A DNA stretch of 64,000 nucleotides from Lateolabrax maculatus (GCA_031216445.1 CM062205.1:13740001-13804000), one strand, 5' to 3'. Shown: positions 1 to 11,490, counted from the first letter of the stretch. Notes: generated by a model from the sequence alone, not told the origin. Program-made: numbers and translations.

Positions 1-1660
1 TGGGGAAAAGGTCATGTAATTGCAACATACTCTGTCATTAGAAGTGCAGAGTGTCATTACATTAAATTAGTTACTATAAAGATAAAAAACACATTCTTCT
101 CCTGCTTTGACCTCAAGTTTCTGCTGGTGTTTTCCCAGTTTGGAAATGCCTCTCCGCCTGTGTATATCTGTCCGTCCTTCTGATAAAAGCTTCAACTCCC
201 AGCTGGCCAGCGTGTGTTTCAGCTCACCTCTGTTGCTGTTCAGACTTTAGGACGGCGAGAGACTTGGTAAGTTCAGACCACAGCAAACAGGAGACCACCA
301 CAGAGGGAAGGATCAAGGAGATGGAGCTAGCTGTGAGAAGCAGGACAGATGGGGCAGGGATCAAGGCCCTACGTCCTGCTTGTCTTCTCTTTTCGGTTGA
401 GGTCTTTTTGCCATTATGTGACACCCAGCCGAGTCAGTCGCTCTCATTATCACAACAGATTGTTGTTATATTACTATTTTTGTGTACTATTTCTATTAGG
501 ACATTGTATGTCTAAAATATTGGTCTTTATTTTGTACATTAAGCATTTTACCCAGCAGAGCTGAATCTGGCAACCTGCCTTTCCCATGACCCCCCACCAC
601 TGACACATGCACATAGAAAGCACCAGAAAATGACAGACAGTGAGACAGAAGTTGTTTTTGTCTTTTCCTTTTTCTCCCTTGCTTCCGCATATGGTCATCC
701 GTTCTGCCTGTCTATCTGTCTGTCTGTCATTACAGTAAATCAGAGGGCTCTTCGGCTTTATCCGAGCGTCCTTCTGGCTGGGACGGCTGCAGCAGATGTT
801 GGAGCCTGGGACAAAATGGATTTCCCCCCGCTGAGAGCAGCTTTTCTTGCCCTCCTTAATGGAGGCTCCTTGAAATGCTAATGCCCCACCATTACTATAG
901 AGGTGGTCCAGCATAGTGATGGTGGGAAAAAAAGGAAAGACCGCGATCCCGGCTGAAAAACCTTTGTCACTGAACTACCCCTGGAAAATATACTTTGCTG
1001 ATGCAGACAGACCAGCGTCTACTGGAGGTTTGAGACAGAGAAAGCCCGAGAGAGAGATATTTGTCCCACCACACACAGAGTTAGGGTGTGTGATGGTATT
1101 TTGTCCCTCGGCCTCCTCCCCTTTCCTCCCCCCCATCCCTTCTTCAAAGTTCAGCTCAAAAGAGGGATAATGATAATCGAGCATATGAATGAAGCAAAAA
1201 AAGAACCAATTTCTACTTTGCACCAAGCACCGGCATTTCAAGGATCAGGCGGCGATTCCAAAATTAGGAGGCTTAACTCGTTGAAAACATTTGATGATCA
1301 GCCGCTGCTGGCTGTTATCGGAGGAATCAAACGGCGAAAAAGAAAATCTGCTTTGCTGAACAGCATGTACCACATGTTTTCACTCCTGGAGGCGTACTGC
1401 AGGTACAGAGGAGGAGGAGGACAGCAGTTATAGGAATTTATATTTCTGTTTTGTGCAAAGAGGCAGCTTATGAGCAGATGAAAGGATTTGCAGGTACGAG
1501 TGAGGCAAATATTGGTGAAGCAGCTTTGACAAGCATATCATGCAAACTTCATATTTTCATGCAAATCTGTGACTGTTACGCTATACAGTGACTTCTGTGT
1601 AGTGTGTAAGGCTAGAAGGGGCTTTTTGCTCTTTTGCTGTTTCTTCCCTAACCCCACTCC
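1..1660. other. Noncoding interval, mostly unique sequence
   Basis: No convincing coding frame or RNA gene is visible. The interval holds a short TGTC-type tetranucleotide run at about 703-728. Near 745-930 is unique, moderately CpG-containing sequence that ends in a 14-bp inverted repeat (listed separately). An octamer-like ATGCAAAT lies at about 1559. The open frames present are short and lack family motifs. Confidence 0.7.
885..926. repeat. Inverted repeat with 14-bp arms and 14-nt loop
   Basis: The arm at 885-898 (CCCACCATTACTAT) is matched by its inverse complement at 913-926 in 13 of 14 positions. The single mismatch would be a G-U wobble in plus-strand RNA, so an RNA stem would be continuous. 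The loop is 899-912. Pairing does not extend beyond the arms, so this is too short for a normal pre-miRNA hairpin. Confidence 0.7.

Positions 1661-1666
<6 letters not shown>

Positions 1667-1695
<29 letters not shown>
1667..1695. repeat. (CA)n microsatellite
   Basis: About 14 uninterrupted CA units, preceded by a short CT run and followed by CGCGCT. Confidence 0.97.
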
Positions 1696-1697
<2 letters not shown>

Positions 1698-3633
1698 GCT
1701 CACAGATTTATCGCTCTGGACACTCTTGTCCCTGTCAGCAGCTGGCGGGCTGAGTCTTGTTTGAGCTTGTGTGTGTATGAATGCTTGTGCATCAATGTGT
1801 GTGTGTGCAAAGCCCCAGTACAGCCTGCTGCTCTGCTCTGCTGTGCTGGCCAGGCCATGTGGCCACTTTAAAGCTCCTTTCTGAGAGTCCTGTGAAGTTG
1901 TTAAGGAGCTCCACTACACTGGCAGTTGGCTCTGGGAATCCCTCTGCCAGCTGTAGCCTGCACACACCCCTCCCTGCTTCACTTCCCTCTCTCTGTCTCT
2001 CATGTCCTCCCTCTCATGCTTACACTTGCTCCGTTTCTCTGTGTTCGCTCCCATCTCTCCTCTCTTTTTGTCTGTATTTGTTTGTCGCCTACTCTCCGTC
2101 TCTGTCTGTTTCTCGTGTTCTTGTTCTCCCTCTCCCTGCTTCCCTCTCTCTCCCCTCTGTCTGTTCCTCGTTCTGACCGCGGTATCTGCATAATCTATGT
2201 AGTGAAACATCATTGCGGACCTTCTGTCTCTTCTGGCACTGGTCCGGCTGCACATGTTTTCTCCTGTATACCTGCTCAGATCGCTGGAAATGCACTTTGG
2301 CAACCAACGCGGAGCCACGTGCGGCAATGATGGCTATTTAGAAAAAAAGTCTGTGGTGAAGATAGTTATGGAGCTGCAGGGAATAGATTACAGCACTAAT
2401 TATGCAAAGCTTAATAGATATTTACTGTACATATTCAGACTATACATTTACCATATTAGTTCTTGTGTCACTCTCCACACTTACAGCTTCTCACAGCTTT
2501 TTTTACTGGCTCACACACACTTACACACAAACACTGGAAGGTTGCATCCCCCTCTGAATTTGGCTGACCTTTCATCGAGAGCAGAGAGCAGGTGCACCTG
2601 TGTCCTGTTCCCTGGCTTAAACTCCCAAGGTCTGCAGTGCACATCTGCTTGAGTGCACTTGCTTGTGCACACAAGGAGGACATTTGCTTGTATTGTCATC
2701 AACTCCATTTGCGGTGGCAGTCCCCGGCTGCAGGGTTATGGATGAATTGTGAAGAAGGCCAATGTCTCTAATATCTATTCGCTGATCTGCTGATATTCTC
2801 CGAGGGCACTTGTAAACTATTTTTTCATGAGGTACTTTTTATTGTTGCAGATTATACAGAAGCTCTTATTCTTATACTTTACAAATACTTTATGGTATGC
2901 TTTTGTGTTTAAGGTTTATATTTGCATTGGCATCATACAGAAGTAAATCACCACAAAATCCCACACAATTATTGATCAGCTCACTCATTATCAACTCAAT
3001 ATTATGGGTCTTCTTGTGAAATAAGGATAAAGCATGACCTGATTTTGACTTGTTCACTGAAAAATTTGGGAATGGACTGAGTTGGGAAAGATTTAAAGTT
3101 GACTACCATGTTTTAGTTTAGTACTCAGTACACAGTTGAGCAACTTGTTCAGATTAAACATTTTCATCTCTGTCTAAACTAGACAGGACTCCTCCTCTAA
3201 TTATTGCCTGACAGACAAGGTTTGGAGCTCCTGCCGACTCTCCTCCATCCTCCTGCCCGTTCCTCTTCCTCTTCCTACTCCTCTCCTCTCCTCTCCTCAT
3301 CCTCTCCTCCTCCCATCCTCTTCTTTCTCCAGAGACGGCCATGCAAGCTGGCGTCCTTTCACTCCACAGATGTCTCTGTTCCTATAGGGCTCTCGCTGCG
3401 AGGAGATGTGTTGGCAATCCTGTGAAACACACCTAACACACGCGCCCGGGCACACACACACATTCACAGACGCTCGCAGAAACACCCAAACACACGGTGT
3501 GATACTGCTGTTGTCGCTGCTGGAGTCGATGTCTGTGCAGACTCTCATCTTCGCTCCCTGTTCCTTCCTTTTCCTGTGTGTCTCTGTTCAGAAGAAAGAC
3601 AGAGAAAAAGTGAAGAGAAGGAGAACGCGCGCG

Positions 3634-3635
<2 letters not shown>
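1696..3635. other. Noncoding interval with pyrimidine-rich blocks
   Basis: A block at about 1969-2175 is strongly C/T-rich on the plus strand (CTCT, TCTGTC and CCCTC words). It keeps long chance frames open on both strands. The stretch 2176-3240 is unique, AT-richer DNA with an octamer-like ATTTGCAT at 2920-2927. No gene is supported. Confidence 0.7.
3241..3331. repeat. Polypyrimidine tract with (CTCCT)4
   Basis: A nearly continuous C/T tract. It contains four perfect CTCCT units at 3278-3297 and ends in TTCTTTCTCCAG, which resembles a splice acceptor. No convincing coding sequence follows, so it is treated as simple sequence. Confidence 0.85.

Positions 3636-3666
<31 letters not shown>
3636..3666. 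repeat. (TG)n microsatellite
   Basis: About 15 TG units preceded by a short GCGCGCGC run. It switches to ACACACAACACA at its right end, so the two alternating tracts are self-complementary across the junction. Confidence 0.97.
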
Positions 3667-3668
<2 letters not shown>

Positions 3669-3864
3669 ACACAACACATCCTGTGTGACAACCTGGCGTA
3701 GCCTAGATCCGCCAGAGCTCTCAAGTTGGGTGTGAGAAGGTTGTCACCACATACCTGAGGCTGGCAGGATTAACACCTGTTCTGAGCGTGAGTGTGTCAT
3801 GTATGTTCATCAGTGAGCTTCTCGCTGTATTCTATATTTTAGGCATTTAGCAGGGATGTTATGC

Positions 3865-3880
3865 AAAAAAAAAAAAAAAA
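3865..3880. repeat. Poly-A run (A16)
   Basis: Sixteen A residues. No retroposed body, target-site duplication or polyadenylation signal is evident beside it. Confidence 0.95.
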
Positions 3881-4149
3881 CCCTGCAATGAGTCACTCAA
3901 GCAAGGCCCAGTTCCTTGATTAAACCAAAGGAAGAAGTTCTCTGTAGATTCAAGAGACAATGGATACAGCTAATACTAATGATGTCTGGTGAAGTGAACT
4001 TTGGCGGGCGCATTTCATCCGTTTTTCTTCACATGTGCTGCGCGTGTGTCAGTGACGCCTGTTTCGGCTAGCGTGTTGGTGTGTTTTTCTGTTTTCAACA
4101 GTCGTACTCTGATATGTTCTCTTGCTGGCTGTACCGTTGTGTGTCACTC

Positions 4150-4153
4150 TGTG

Positions 4154-4194
<41 letters not shown>

Positions 4195-4195
4195 G
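4150..4195. repeat. (TG)n microsatellite, one interruption
   Basis: TG array of about 46 bp broken by a single TTT interruption near 4168-4170, then GAGAGT. Confidence 0.97.
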
Positions 4196-4316
4196 AGAGT
4201 TTGTGCCGTGTGTGTGTCCACAGCATGGCAGTCCATCTGTCTCCAGGAGAGCAGCTTCCTGTTCTCTCCCTCTCATCTTTGCCACTGCAGGAACACACAA
4301 CCTGGTCTGACATCCG

Positions 4317-4318
<2 letters not shown>

Positions 4319-4353
<35 letters not shown>

Positions 4354-4378
4354 ACACACACGCACGCACAAACACACA
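4319..4378. repeat. (CA)n compound microsatellite
   Basis: A pure CA core (4319-4350) continues as GA/CA/CGCACGCA variants. It lies about 120 bp from the TG array at 4150, in inverse orientation. Confidence 0.97.
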
Positions 4379-4390
4379 TGTATATATACC

Positions 4391-4447
4391 TTCTGTCTGT
4401 CTTTCTGTCTGTCTGTTTGCCGACACACATTTGTCTGTCTGTCTTTC
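4391..4447. repeat. Imperfect (TCTG)n tetranucleotide tract
   Basis: Repeated TCTG/TTCTG words with a CGACACACAT interruption. Related TCTGTC words recur at 4495-4545. Confidence 0.85.
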
Positions 4448-4587
4448 CGCACACATCCCCATAAAGCTCATCAAAGCCAGTCATCTGCCTTCCTTCTGTC
4501 TCTCTGTCTGCCTGCGTGTCTGCCCATCTATTTGTCTGTCGTCCAAACGGTCACAAATGATGGGGTGGGATAGGGGGGGTTTCACGC

Positions 4588-4675
4588 GTGCCATTTGGCA
4601 TCCCCCGCTGAAGCTCAATAGAGTGCTAAATGGCAGGGACACAAAATGGCTGCAACAAAGTTGCAAAATGGCGAC
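4588..4675 (+). promoter_or_regulatory. Cluster of four YY1-like AATGGC motifs
   Basis: CAAAATGGCTGC at 4642-4653 and CAAAATGGCGAC at 4664-4675 both fit the YY1 consensus (AAnATGGCgGC type) on the plus strand, 22 bp apart. A weaker match, CTAAATGGCAGG, lies at 4626-4637. A reverse-orientation match, GCCATTTGG, lies near 4590-4598. YY1 binding at such sites is established for the motif; occupancy here is inference. The second ATGG could also start an 85-codon frame to 4903, but that product resembles nothing I know. Confidence 0.4.
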
Positions 4676-4919
4676 AGATGGGGATGTGACATCGAGTCAA
4701 AGGTTTCGGAATCTCTCCGGCCTTATCTAGGTTGTGATTATTTTGAAGTCGCTGTGAAGTTCAAGGAGGATGCAACAGCCGCGCTGACTCTCTGTACGAG
4801 ACGGGCTGATCGATCGCCTTCACTACTGGCCAGGGTGGTTTACAATGATTGTTCCGCAGATCCTTGTTTGCTGGAGAACAGTGGTGCAGAGGATGTGTGC
4901 TAGCGTGGCATGTGTATGT

Positions 4920-4921
<2 letters not shown>

Positions 4922-4951
<30 letters not shown>
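4922..4951. repeat. (TG)n microsatellite
   Basis: About 15 TG units, followed by TCTGTGTCC. Confidence 0.97.
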
Positions 4952-4952
<1 letters not shown>

Positions 4953-6632
4953 TGTGTCCGAGGGGGACATTGATTGGAGCTATTTCTGCTTTGCCACATG
5001 ACAGATGCAGCCTGTTCACAGCAGAAACGTCAATGCCCACACCTGCTTGGGTGGTGAATGTGAGGCATCACTGACGATTGCCTCCGTGGAGCCAGACTGA
5101 GAGACTGACAAAGTAGGAGGATGGACTTTGTTTGGACGCAGATATCTAGTAGAATGTGAATTATCACTGTTGCACACCATCAGCACTTTATTAAATACAA
5201 ACAGGTTTCTCTTAAAATCAATCCAAAGAATTGTAAAATATCAACTGGGCGTGCCTATAGTCATTAACATGGGCTTGCAACCTGATTTCAAATGTTGTTT
5301 ATTGTTGCTATGATTGCAGTATATAGGCAAAAACAGTGCAATATTATGAAAATAAATATTATTGTGTATGACTCTCCTTTACAGTTGGTGAACATTACTG
5401 TACGCCGCATGTTGCGCCTGCATTTCCATCCAGTACTATCAGCTTCCAACTCTGCACCATCGTGGGGCAATCTGTTGACTGTTGACTTAAAGAAAAAGAA
5501 AACCCTATATCATATTATCCCTGCACATATGTGTCAACCACGCAGTTTGCAGATTAAAAATACAGAGAGGGATAGAGAGACAGAGAAAAATCGTGATGAG
5601 GACTTTTCTGGCACATAAAAATGTTTTAAATGAGGCGAAAAAAAAAAAAGAAAAAAAAAGAGAGCCAGCCCTAAGCGTCGGGGCGTGTTTGACGCAGGTA
5701 GGATTATAGGCCCTAATAAGTTATAAATGATAGTAATGGCCATCTGTTCGCCTATAGGGAGCTCCTAGCCAGCTCTGATTTGGCACGCTGAGCCGCGGCA
5801 CGACAGACACTCCTTTGAGCATTGGGCATTTAGAACGCAGCCACCTCGTGCCTGGGCATTTGCTAAATTCAGACGTGACACTCTGACAGCAGATGCTCAA
5901 AGCTAGACTTCAAGACGAGGATAAGTAGAGATTTTTCCCTCCTCACCAGGAGCATTATGAACACTGTAGTTATGGAACTGTCAAATGTGCCTCCTCCATG
6001 GACGATTAATACAAACCAATTAGGACTGATGGTAGCAACACAGGGACAGAAAATCCACACACCGCAGGAAAAACACGGGTCCAAAGGAAAATATGGTTTT
6101 AAACGGTACAAAAACACCTGAGTGTCACACTGCTTGGGCAGTAATCGAGTGACTGCTTTGTCCATGGCTTCTCCATCTGTGTGTGTTTGTGCGTCAGGGC
6201 TCTGGTCTTAGCCCTGTGGCAGGTGTCTCATCCCAGTGCAGTGTTTGCAGTCTGGCCCCTTTAAGCGCTGTAGCCTGTCTGAGGCAGATTACACACACAC
6301 AAGAGCAGATGGGTGCAGACCTCAGCACCCACAAACACACAAAGCAAGGCCAGGCCAGCTGAATGTACTGGATCTATATGAGTGTGTGCGTATTCATGTA
6401 TATACGTGAAATTATGCGTACGCAACACATGTCTGTTCTTTCATTTATGTCTGCATGTACAGTATCTAAATTATGTGTATCAGAGTGTGTATGTATTTGT
6501 GTGTGTGTTTTTTTTTTTTTGCTTCAGCGTGGCTAAAGACATTAGTGGGTAAACATTCTAATCCCGCTGCCCAGAGATGAGGAGAAGAGTCTCTCTGCTT
6601 CTTCCTCTATATCCCACACACGTCTCGGCCCA

Positions 6633-6802
6633 TATCAAGGCTGGCTTAACCGGCATTGGCTGGCCAAGATATTTCTCTCGTCCTCCTCAGGTTCGCTCGT
6701 ATCAAAGCCGGAATTCCTAGCACGGCCGGCTAAGATGCTACACTAATGCCCCCGCGTCGTCTCTCTTATCGGGCCTTGTGTGGCGGGGATAAAATGCTAC
6801 AC
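6633..6802. repeat. Degenerate 67-bp-period tandem repeat, three units
   Basis: Related blocks begin with TATC at 6633, 6700 and 6767, exactly 67 bp apart. Units one and two share TATCAA-GC-GG at the left and GGC-GGC-AAGAT at the right, with mostly transition differences. Units two and three share AA(G/A)ATGCTACAC (6732-6743 and 6791-6802, 11 of 12 identical). CpG is frequent throughout 6620-6845, unlike the surrounding DNA. It could be an old minisatellite or a duplicated regulatory module. Confidence 0.55.
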
Positions 6803-7536
6803 CACGCTAAATGTGAAAGTGCCCAAGGCTAGAGCCGCGCCAAAGCTCGCTGACACAAGAACATGGGGGGAAATGCCGTTGTAAATCCAGACAGGCACCT
6901 CAAGGGTCATATATTCTTAAAGCTGCACCAGGCAAGGTTTTTATGTGAAAGTACTCTAGTCGGATCCACAAAGAGCACCCCTATCACCAAAGCACCAGAT
7001 TTACCCTGATTTCCTACAGTGGTTATTTTGGTGTTGCCATTATGAAAACTGAAGAGAGAAAGCTGGGCTCACAACAAATAAATTAATCTTAGAGAGAAAG
7101 TTCCTATTCCCTGAAACAGTGACCCCCCGTACTCCACTTTACTCAACATGGTACAGTCTGGACTTCCCTCTACTACAAAGCCCATTGGATCCACCCACTT
7201 CCTGTTTGGCAGTTTGGACACATGACCAGCAGGTAATACAGATGGGAGTTCATGGAACAAACATTTGGTTAATTGAGGTTGAATGTTTGAATTAGTACAA
7301 TTATTTTGTGGTTATTTCATTAACAATGCGAATTATGTAAATTAAGATTCTGAAATGACCAGAAACTACTTTTGGTAACATGCCACACCAACATGTGCTC
7401 TCTATACTAACATTACTTGGCCACAGAGGCCTGGGCTACACAACTAGGACTAGAAATCGACTGTGTCTGCAGGGTGGAATAGATAACAGAACTAGGGGAA
7501 CTAGAATGTGTGCAACACACTCTCATAGGGCGCCGT

Positions 7537-7640
7537 GACAACTTTAAATTCGCCATTTTATGTGGGATTATGTGCCGGACTATTTCTTGGTTGGGGGCCA
7601 CTGGTTGCCTGGCAAATGCTTCCAGTTATGGACCTTGGTT
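7537..7640. mobile_element. Fragment of a dispersed teleost repeat (tentative)
   Basis: The segment reading AATTCGCCATTTTATGTGGG, then ATGTGCCGGACTATTTCTTGG and a GGTTGCCTGGCAA-like end, matches a repeat I recall from many percomorph genomes. No ends or target-site duplications are visible, so class and exact limits are unknown. The identification rests on memory of the family, not on a search. Confidence 0.35.
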
Positions 7641-9075
7641 TGTGCACTGTCATGTTAAAATCAAAAGTACACTATATGTATGTGGATGGGGTTTGTACTT
7701 ATATTTGGCCGTTACGTTGAAAGTATATGACAGTACATGCAGATGCAGTACACTGTCAGTAGTGTGATTTGTTAAGCTTGTTGTTTAGCACAGTGGTGTT
7801 TGGGTATTTCCAGTAGAATCAATTCAAGTTATTTGGGAGTTACCAGTTTCCTCCCAAACTAAAACAAACTGAACATGATACAAGAAAAATGTCCCATTTT
7901 GATCCAACTGCTCCAAAACAAAGCAGGTGTGAGACCCTGCTTTGTCTTTTGTTTCTGTTTTTTTTATACTTTGACAGTAGACTCATTCTGCTCAGAGATG
8001 CAGCTGTGGTTTTACACTGATTTGCTGCATTTTTTCCCTTCTGTCACAGTCATTTTCTGAATACTGTAGTTACTGAGAAGACAAGGTGATGTCAGAAGAA
8101 ACTTGTTTGGCTCAGACTAAACCGACAAGAACATACACACATATGCAGTATACATATTCACACACCCATGCATAGATACAGATGCGCCTCTGTGTGTTCC
8201 TCACAGCTGCTGTTAGATCCTTCATGTGACCATGGGGCTACTAGTCACACATGAAAAGGAGAACGTGTCACCAACAAGGCTGATATATGGGACCTTATAC
8301 TGTGTGTGGATGCAGAGAGAGGGAGCTAGCTTTGTCCCGTCCCAGCTGTGTGTGTGTGTCCTCGGGGGGGGCCTGATGTCCAAACAGGAAGAGGTGTCAG
8401 ATGGCCCGGGGACCCATCTCTGGGACACAACAACTGGAGAACTGTCTGTCAGTGTATCGGTCTGTCCGCTACACCCACTCTCACATCCACGCAGACTGTC
8501 ATCCATACGTCACAGCAGCAGTTTGTCTTCATTCCCCCAGCGCCCTGCGTGGATGCTCAGTCGACAGCAGCCTCCTTCCTGCCGACTGTGTGCGCCTGTC
8601 TCCTGTTTGCATCTGTTGGCGCATACACACACATACAAATCCATACAAAAGCCTGTTGAAGCCCTGATAATGAGTAATTAGCCGACCAAACAGGCACTGC
8701 CTCAGCTAATGGCTGAGGGGTGCAGTATTGAAGGTGGTAGGAAGGTGTTTGGAAAGAGAAGGAGGGAGGAGGAAACGTCCTCTTTCATCTTCCAATGGAA
8801 TCGGAGTTTGACTTTAAGAACTCTAAGGTGATTGGCGGATTGATGCATCCACCATAGGAGCAGTGTCCTTTTGTGACATCAGATTCATACTGCTTGATAC
8901 TACAATTCATAGCTGTCATGTCAAATAACCATCAGTCATCGCCATTTGGAATTGAGATCGGACATGGTTTAATTGTGTTGTGTGTATTTGTGTCGTGTTT
9001 TTTCTGTTCTTACATTGTTCTGCTCTCTTGTCTTCGCTCTGCTGATGTTGTGTTTATGCTTGTGGGTGTCAGAAC

Positions 9076-9085
9076 GTGTGTGTGT

Positions 9086-9117
<32 letters not shown>
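9076..9117. repeat. (TG)n microsatellite
   Basis: TG array with one GGG interruption near its left end. Confidence 0.97.
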
Positions 9118-9118
<1 letters not shown>

Positions 9119-9254
9119 AGTGCTAGTGTCAGTGCATGAGTGTATCCTTGTCTTTGTGTATGTTGGGACAAATTAGTTTTCAGCTTGACTGCTTGTGTGT
9201 GTAAATGAGTTTGAAAGGCTATGTAATCACCCAAGATGGGGACTAAGTGTGCCC

Positions 9255-9374
9255 TGTGTGTGTGTGTGTGTGTGTGTGTGGGTGTGTGTGTGGGTGTGTG
9301 TGTGTGGGTGTGTGTGTGTGGGTGTGTGTGTGTGGGTGTGTGTGGGTGGGTGTGTGTGGGTGTGTGTGTGTGTG
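9255..9374. repeat. Compound TG/GGGTG array
   Basis: A 120-bp block of TG units regularly broken by GGG triplets (for example at 9306, 9320, 9334, 9344, 9348 and 9358). GGG-N7-GGG-N1-GGG-N7-GGG at 9334-9360 is a canonical G-quadruplex motif on the plus strand. The array has no stops in several frames, which creates long meaningless His/Thr/Pro and Cys/Val frames. Confidence 0.97.
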
Positions 9375-9458
9375 AAGGCAGTTGGACCTTAGCCAAACCC
9401 TTGCCAGGTCCTTTTTGGTACATCCTCTCAAGAATGAAGTATGCACACACTTGAGAGA

Positions 9459-9482
9459 GTGTGTGTGTGTGTGTATGTGTGT
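9459..9482. repeat. (TG)n microsatellite, short
   Basis: About 11 TG units with one TA variant, flanked by GAGAGAG on the left and AAGAGAAAGAGAG on the right. Confidence 0.95.
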
Positions 9483-9739
9483 AAGAGAAAGAGAGCATTG
9501 AGAGTCTTAAAACATAATTAACATCAATAAACTGTCCAATCTCTTCTCTCCCTCTAAGCAACAAACAAGAAACAAAATAGACCACTTTTGAGTAGCAATG
9601 TGCCATCAGGTCCTTTGAGTCAACTCAACCATGGAAAGTAAGCTGGGTTAAATACGTTGAGAGCGGGAGTGGAGGTGGGTTATGGGAAATTCCTGTTCAT
9701 GGTTTTGAAAGTGTAGCAGGCCAAACATCTGGGATGGAA

Positions 9740-9754
9740 AGTGCCCCCTACATT
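9740..9754 (-). promoter_or_regulatory. CTCF-like core (minus strand)
   Basis: The plus strand reads AGTGCCCCCTACATT. Its complement gives TAGGGGGCACT, matching the GGGGGC(A/G)C core of the CTCF consensus, but the upstream CCA part is poor. A motif match only. Confidence 0.2.
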
Positions 9755-9976
9755 ACCCCAATAACACACGTTCACCCCTCATCCTCGAACATCCAGTTAG
9801 CTTGCTTTCTACATACAGATGGAGCTGTCCAAGGATAATACAAAGGACAGTGTTGTGTAGTCATGGTAAGCTGTGTACAGTATGAGGTCAGTACAGTCTG
9901 CAGGCAGGGGCTTTCTCTGACGAAAGAGGAATCACCCTTTTGTATGAACTTATTCAGCTTTTCATTAAAGCTGAAA

Positions 9977-9995
9977 CCCCCCCCCCCCCCCCCCC
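9977..9995. repeat. Poly-C run (C19)
   Basis: Nineteen consecutive C residues after CTGAAA and before GGCATTTT. Its length is likely to vary between assemblies. Confidence 0.95.
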
Positions 9996-11488
9996 GGCAT
10001 TTTGCTCTCGGTACTTTACATTATCACTTTCAATAATGAGTTATTGAAGAGACAAAACTCAGCTAACCATTCTGCCTTTGTAGTTGCAGTTTATACTCGA
10101 TGAGTATAGAGAGGATGGTTTTCAAGTGGATGGTGAATAAACCATGGTAGCTTCCACCACGACTCTACAACTCTCTGCTTCTTCAAAGGTCAGCATTGTC
10201 AAGGCGGCTTGCCATCAGTCAACAGTGCAAATTTGGGTGTTTAAGTTCACCAAAGTTCAATTTGTAAGGATTTATTTTGCCCTCGTGGGCGAATCCACTA
10301 CTCACGCTTTTTCCGTTCCATCAAATGAACATGAATTGATTTTACTGTGAAACTTTGCTGTTTTAAATGATGGTGTATTTGCACTTCATACAAAACACTT
10401 CACCTCTAAAAAGAAAATCTCACATCCTTATTAACATCTCATCTTTTACGTACCATCTCCAGAAACATGTATTTTACAAGGACATATCCTGCGGAGAGCG
10501 AGAAGAGCTTTCTCTTGTCCTATACATACAATGGTGAATGTGCACTGATAGAAAATGATTAGGTGCAGCAAGAAGGGCTAGCTGAATTTCTTTTCCATTT
10601 TAACGGTTTTATTTTATTGTATACACTTTATCTATCATCCATCCTTGGATCCATCCCCTTTAAATGTTCTCACACTGCTCATGGTTGAATTCTTTTCCAT
10701 TTCACTCATTTCTCCTCTCTCAATTGCTTTCTCACCATTTCCACTGTTGTTACTGCTTCCCTCTCCTCTGATATATTTAAACCATCCCCCTGGGGAGAAC
10801 AGAAGCCCGCTTCAATCTGGAACCAATTGTTTTGTTCGGTTCACGAATCCAGAACCAAACCCTGACAAAAGAACTCTTGTAAGGACCGTTGTGTTATTTG
10901 TTTTTGCCCGAGTTACAGATTGTGCTGTTATCAAAGTATTTATTGTGCCGCTGTGCTGCAGTTATGGATGCAGAGAGGACCAGAAGCATTGCAGCACATC
11001 AAAGCTGTCACAAATATGGAGCAGGGGCCAAATGGCGAGAAATGCCGTGGGCACATATGGAATAAGCCCAAACTGTTACTGATAAGAAGCCACTTCTGAA
11101 GGCTCTGTCTGTGTTGTAGTGATTGTGCTCTGCAAGTTGGGGCTATTGGTTAGTAATATTCTCACACTTCTATCACTTTGCTGACTTCTCAGAGCGGCTG
11201 AGTTTAGTTCCATTCGCATTTGCAAAGGGTGAACTAATTGGAAAGAAGCTTGACATTACAGTACAGTGATAAGCTACTGATTAATAAGCTGAACTTGGAA
11301 TTGTTCCTCTGTCAAACTAAATGAATAATAACAAACTCAGGCCTTGCTCTACTTGAGTCCCCATCAGAGTACCACCTTACGCAGTAGTACATGTGAGTTC
11401 AGGGAATTAAAGACGAGAGCAGACTGCAGGATGTCTATATCCTGGACGTCATCCTGGACAGGACCACCTGTGCGTCCACGGCTGATGC

Positions 11489-11490
<2 letters not shown>

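Larger units (their letters stand above)
4952..9075. other. Noncoding interval, mainly unique with CpG-rich patches
   Basis: No gene is supported. It contains an A-rich run (5638-5660), unique conserved-looking sequence at about 5730-5900, and the 67-bp-period tandem repeat at 6633-6802. A repeat fragment lies near 7540, and a TAATTAG-containing block near 8670. A poly-T run sits near 6507-6521. Confidence 0.7.
9483..11490. other. Noncoding interval, unique AT-rich sequence
   Basis: No gene supported. It carries a CTCF-like core at 9740-9754 and the C19 run at 9977-9995. The rest is unremarkable unique sequence. A 145-codon frame at about 10645-11082 starts in a Leu/Pro-rich pyrimidine tract and shows no domain. 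Confidence 0.7.

Noticed and set aside
1914..2330. Overlapping open frames on both strands near 2 kb
   Set aside because: They come from a pyrimidine-rich low-complexity block. Both strands being open is a sign of composition, not coding.
9010..9606. A 199-codon minus-strand open frame rich in His-Thr
   Set aside because: It is made of the CA/TG arrays at 9076, 9255 and 9459, which lack stops in several frames. No unique coding sequence supports it.
10645..11082. A 146-codon frame with an apparent hydrophobic N-terminus resembling a signal peptide
   Set aside because: The hydrophobic part is translated from a C/T-rich tract, which always gives Leu/Ser/Pro/Phe. The rest has no domain.
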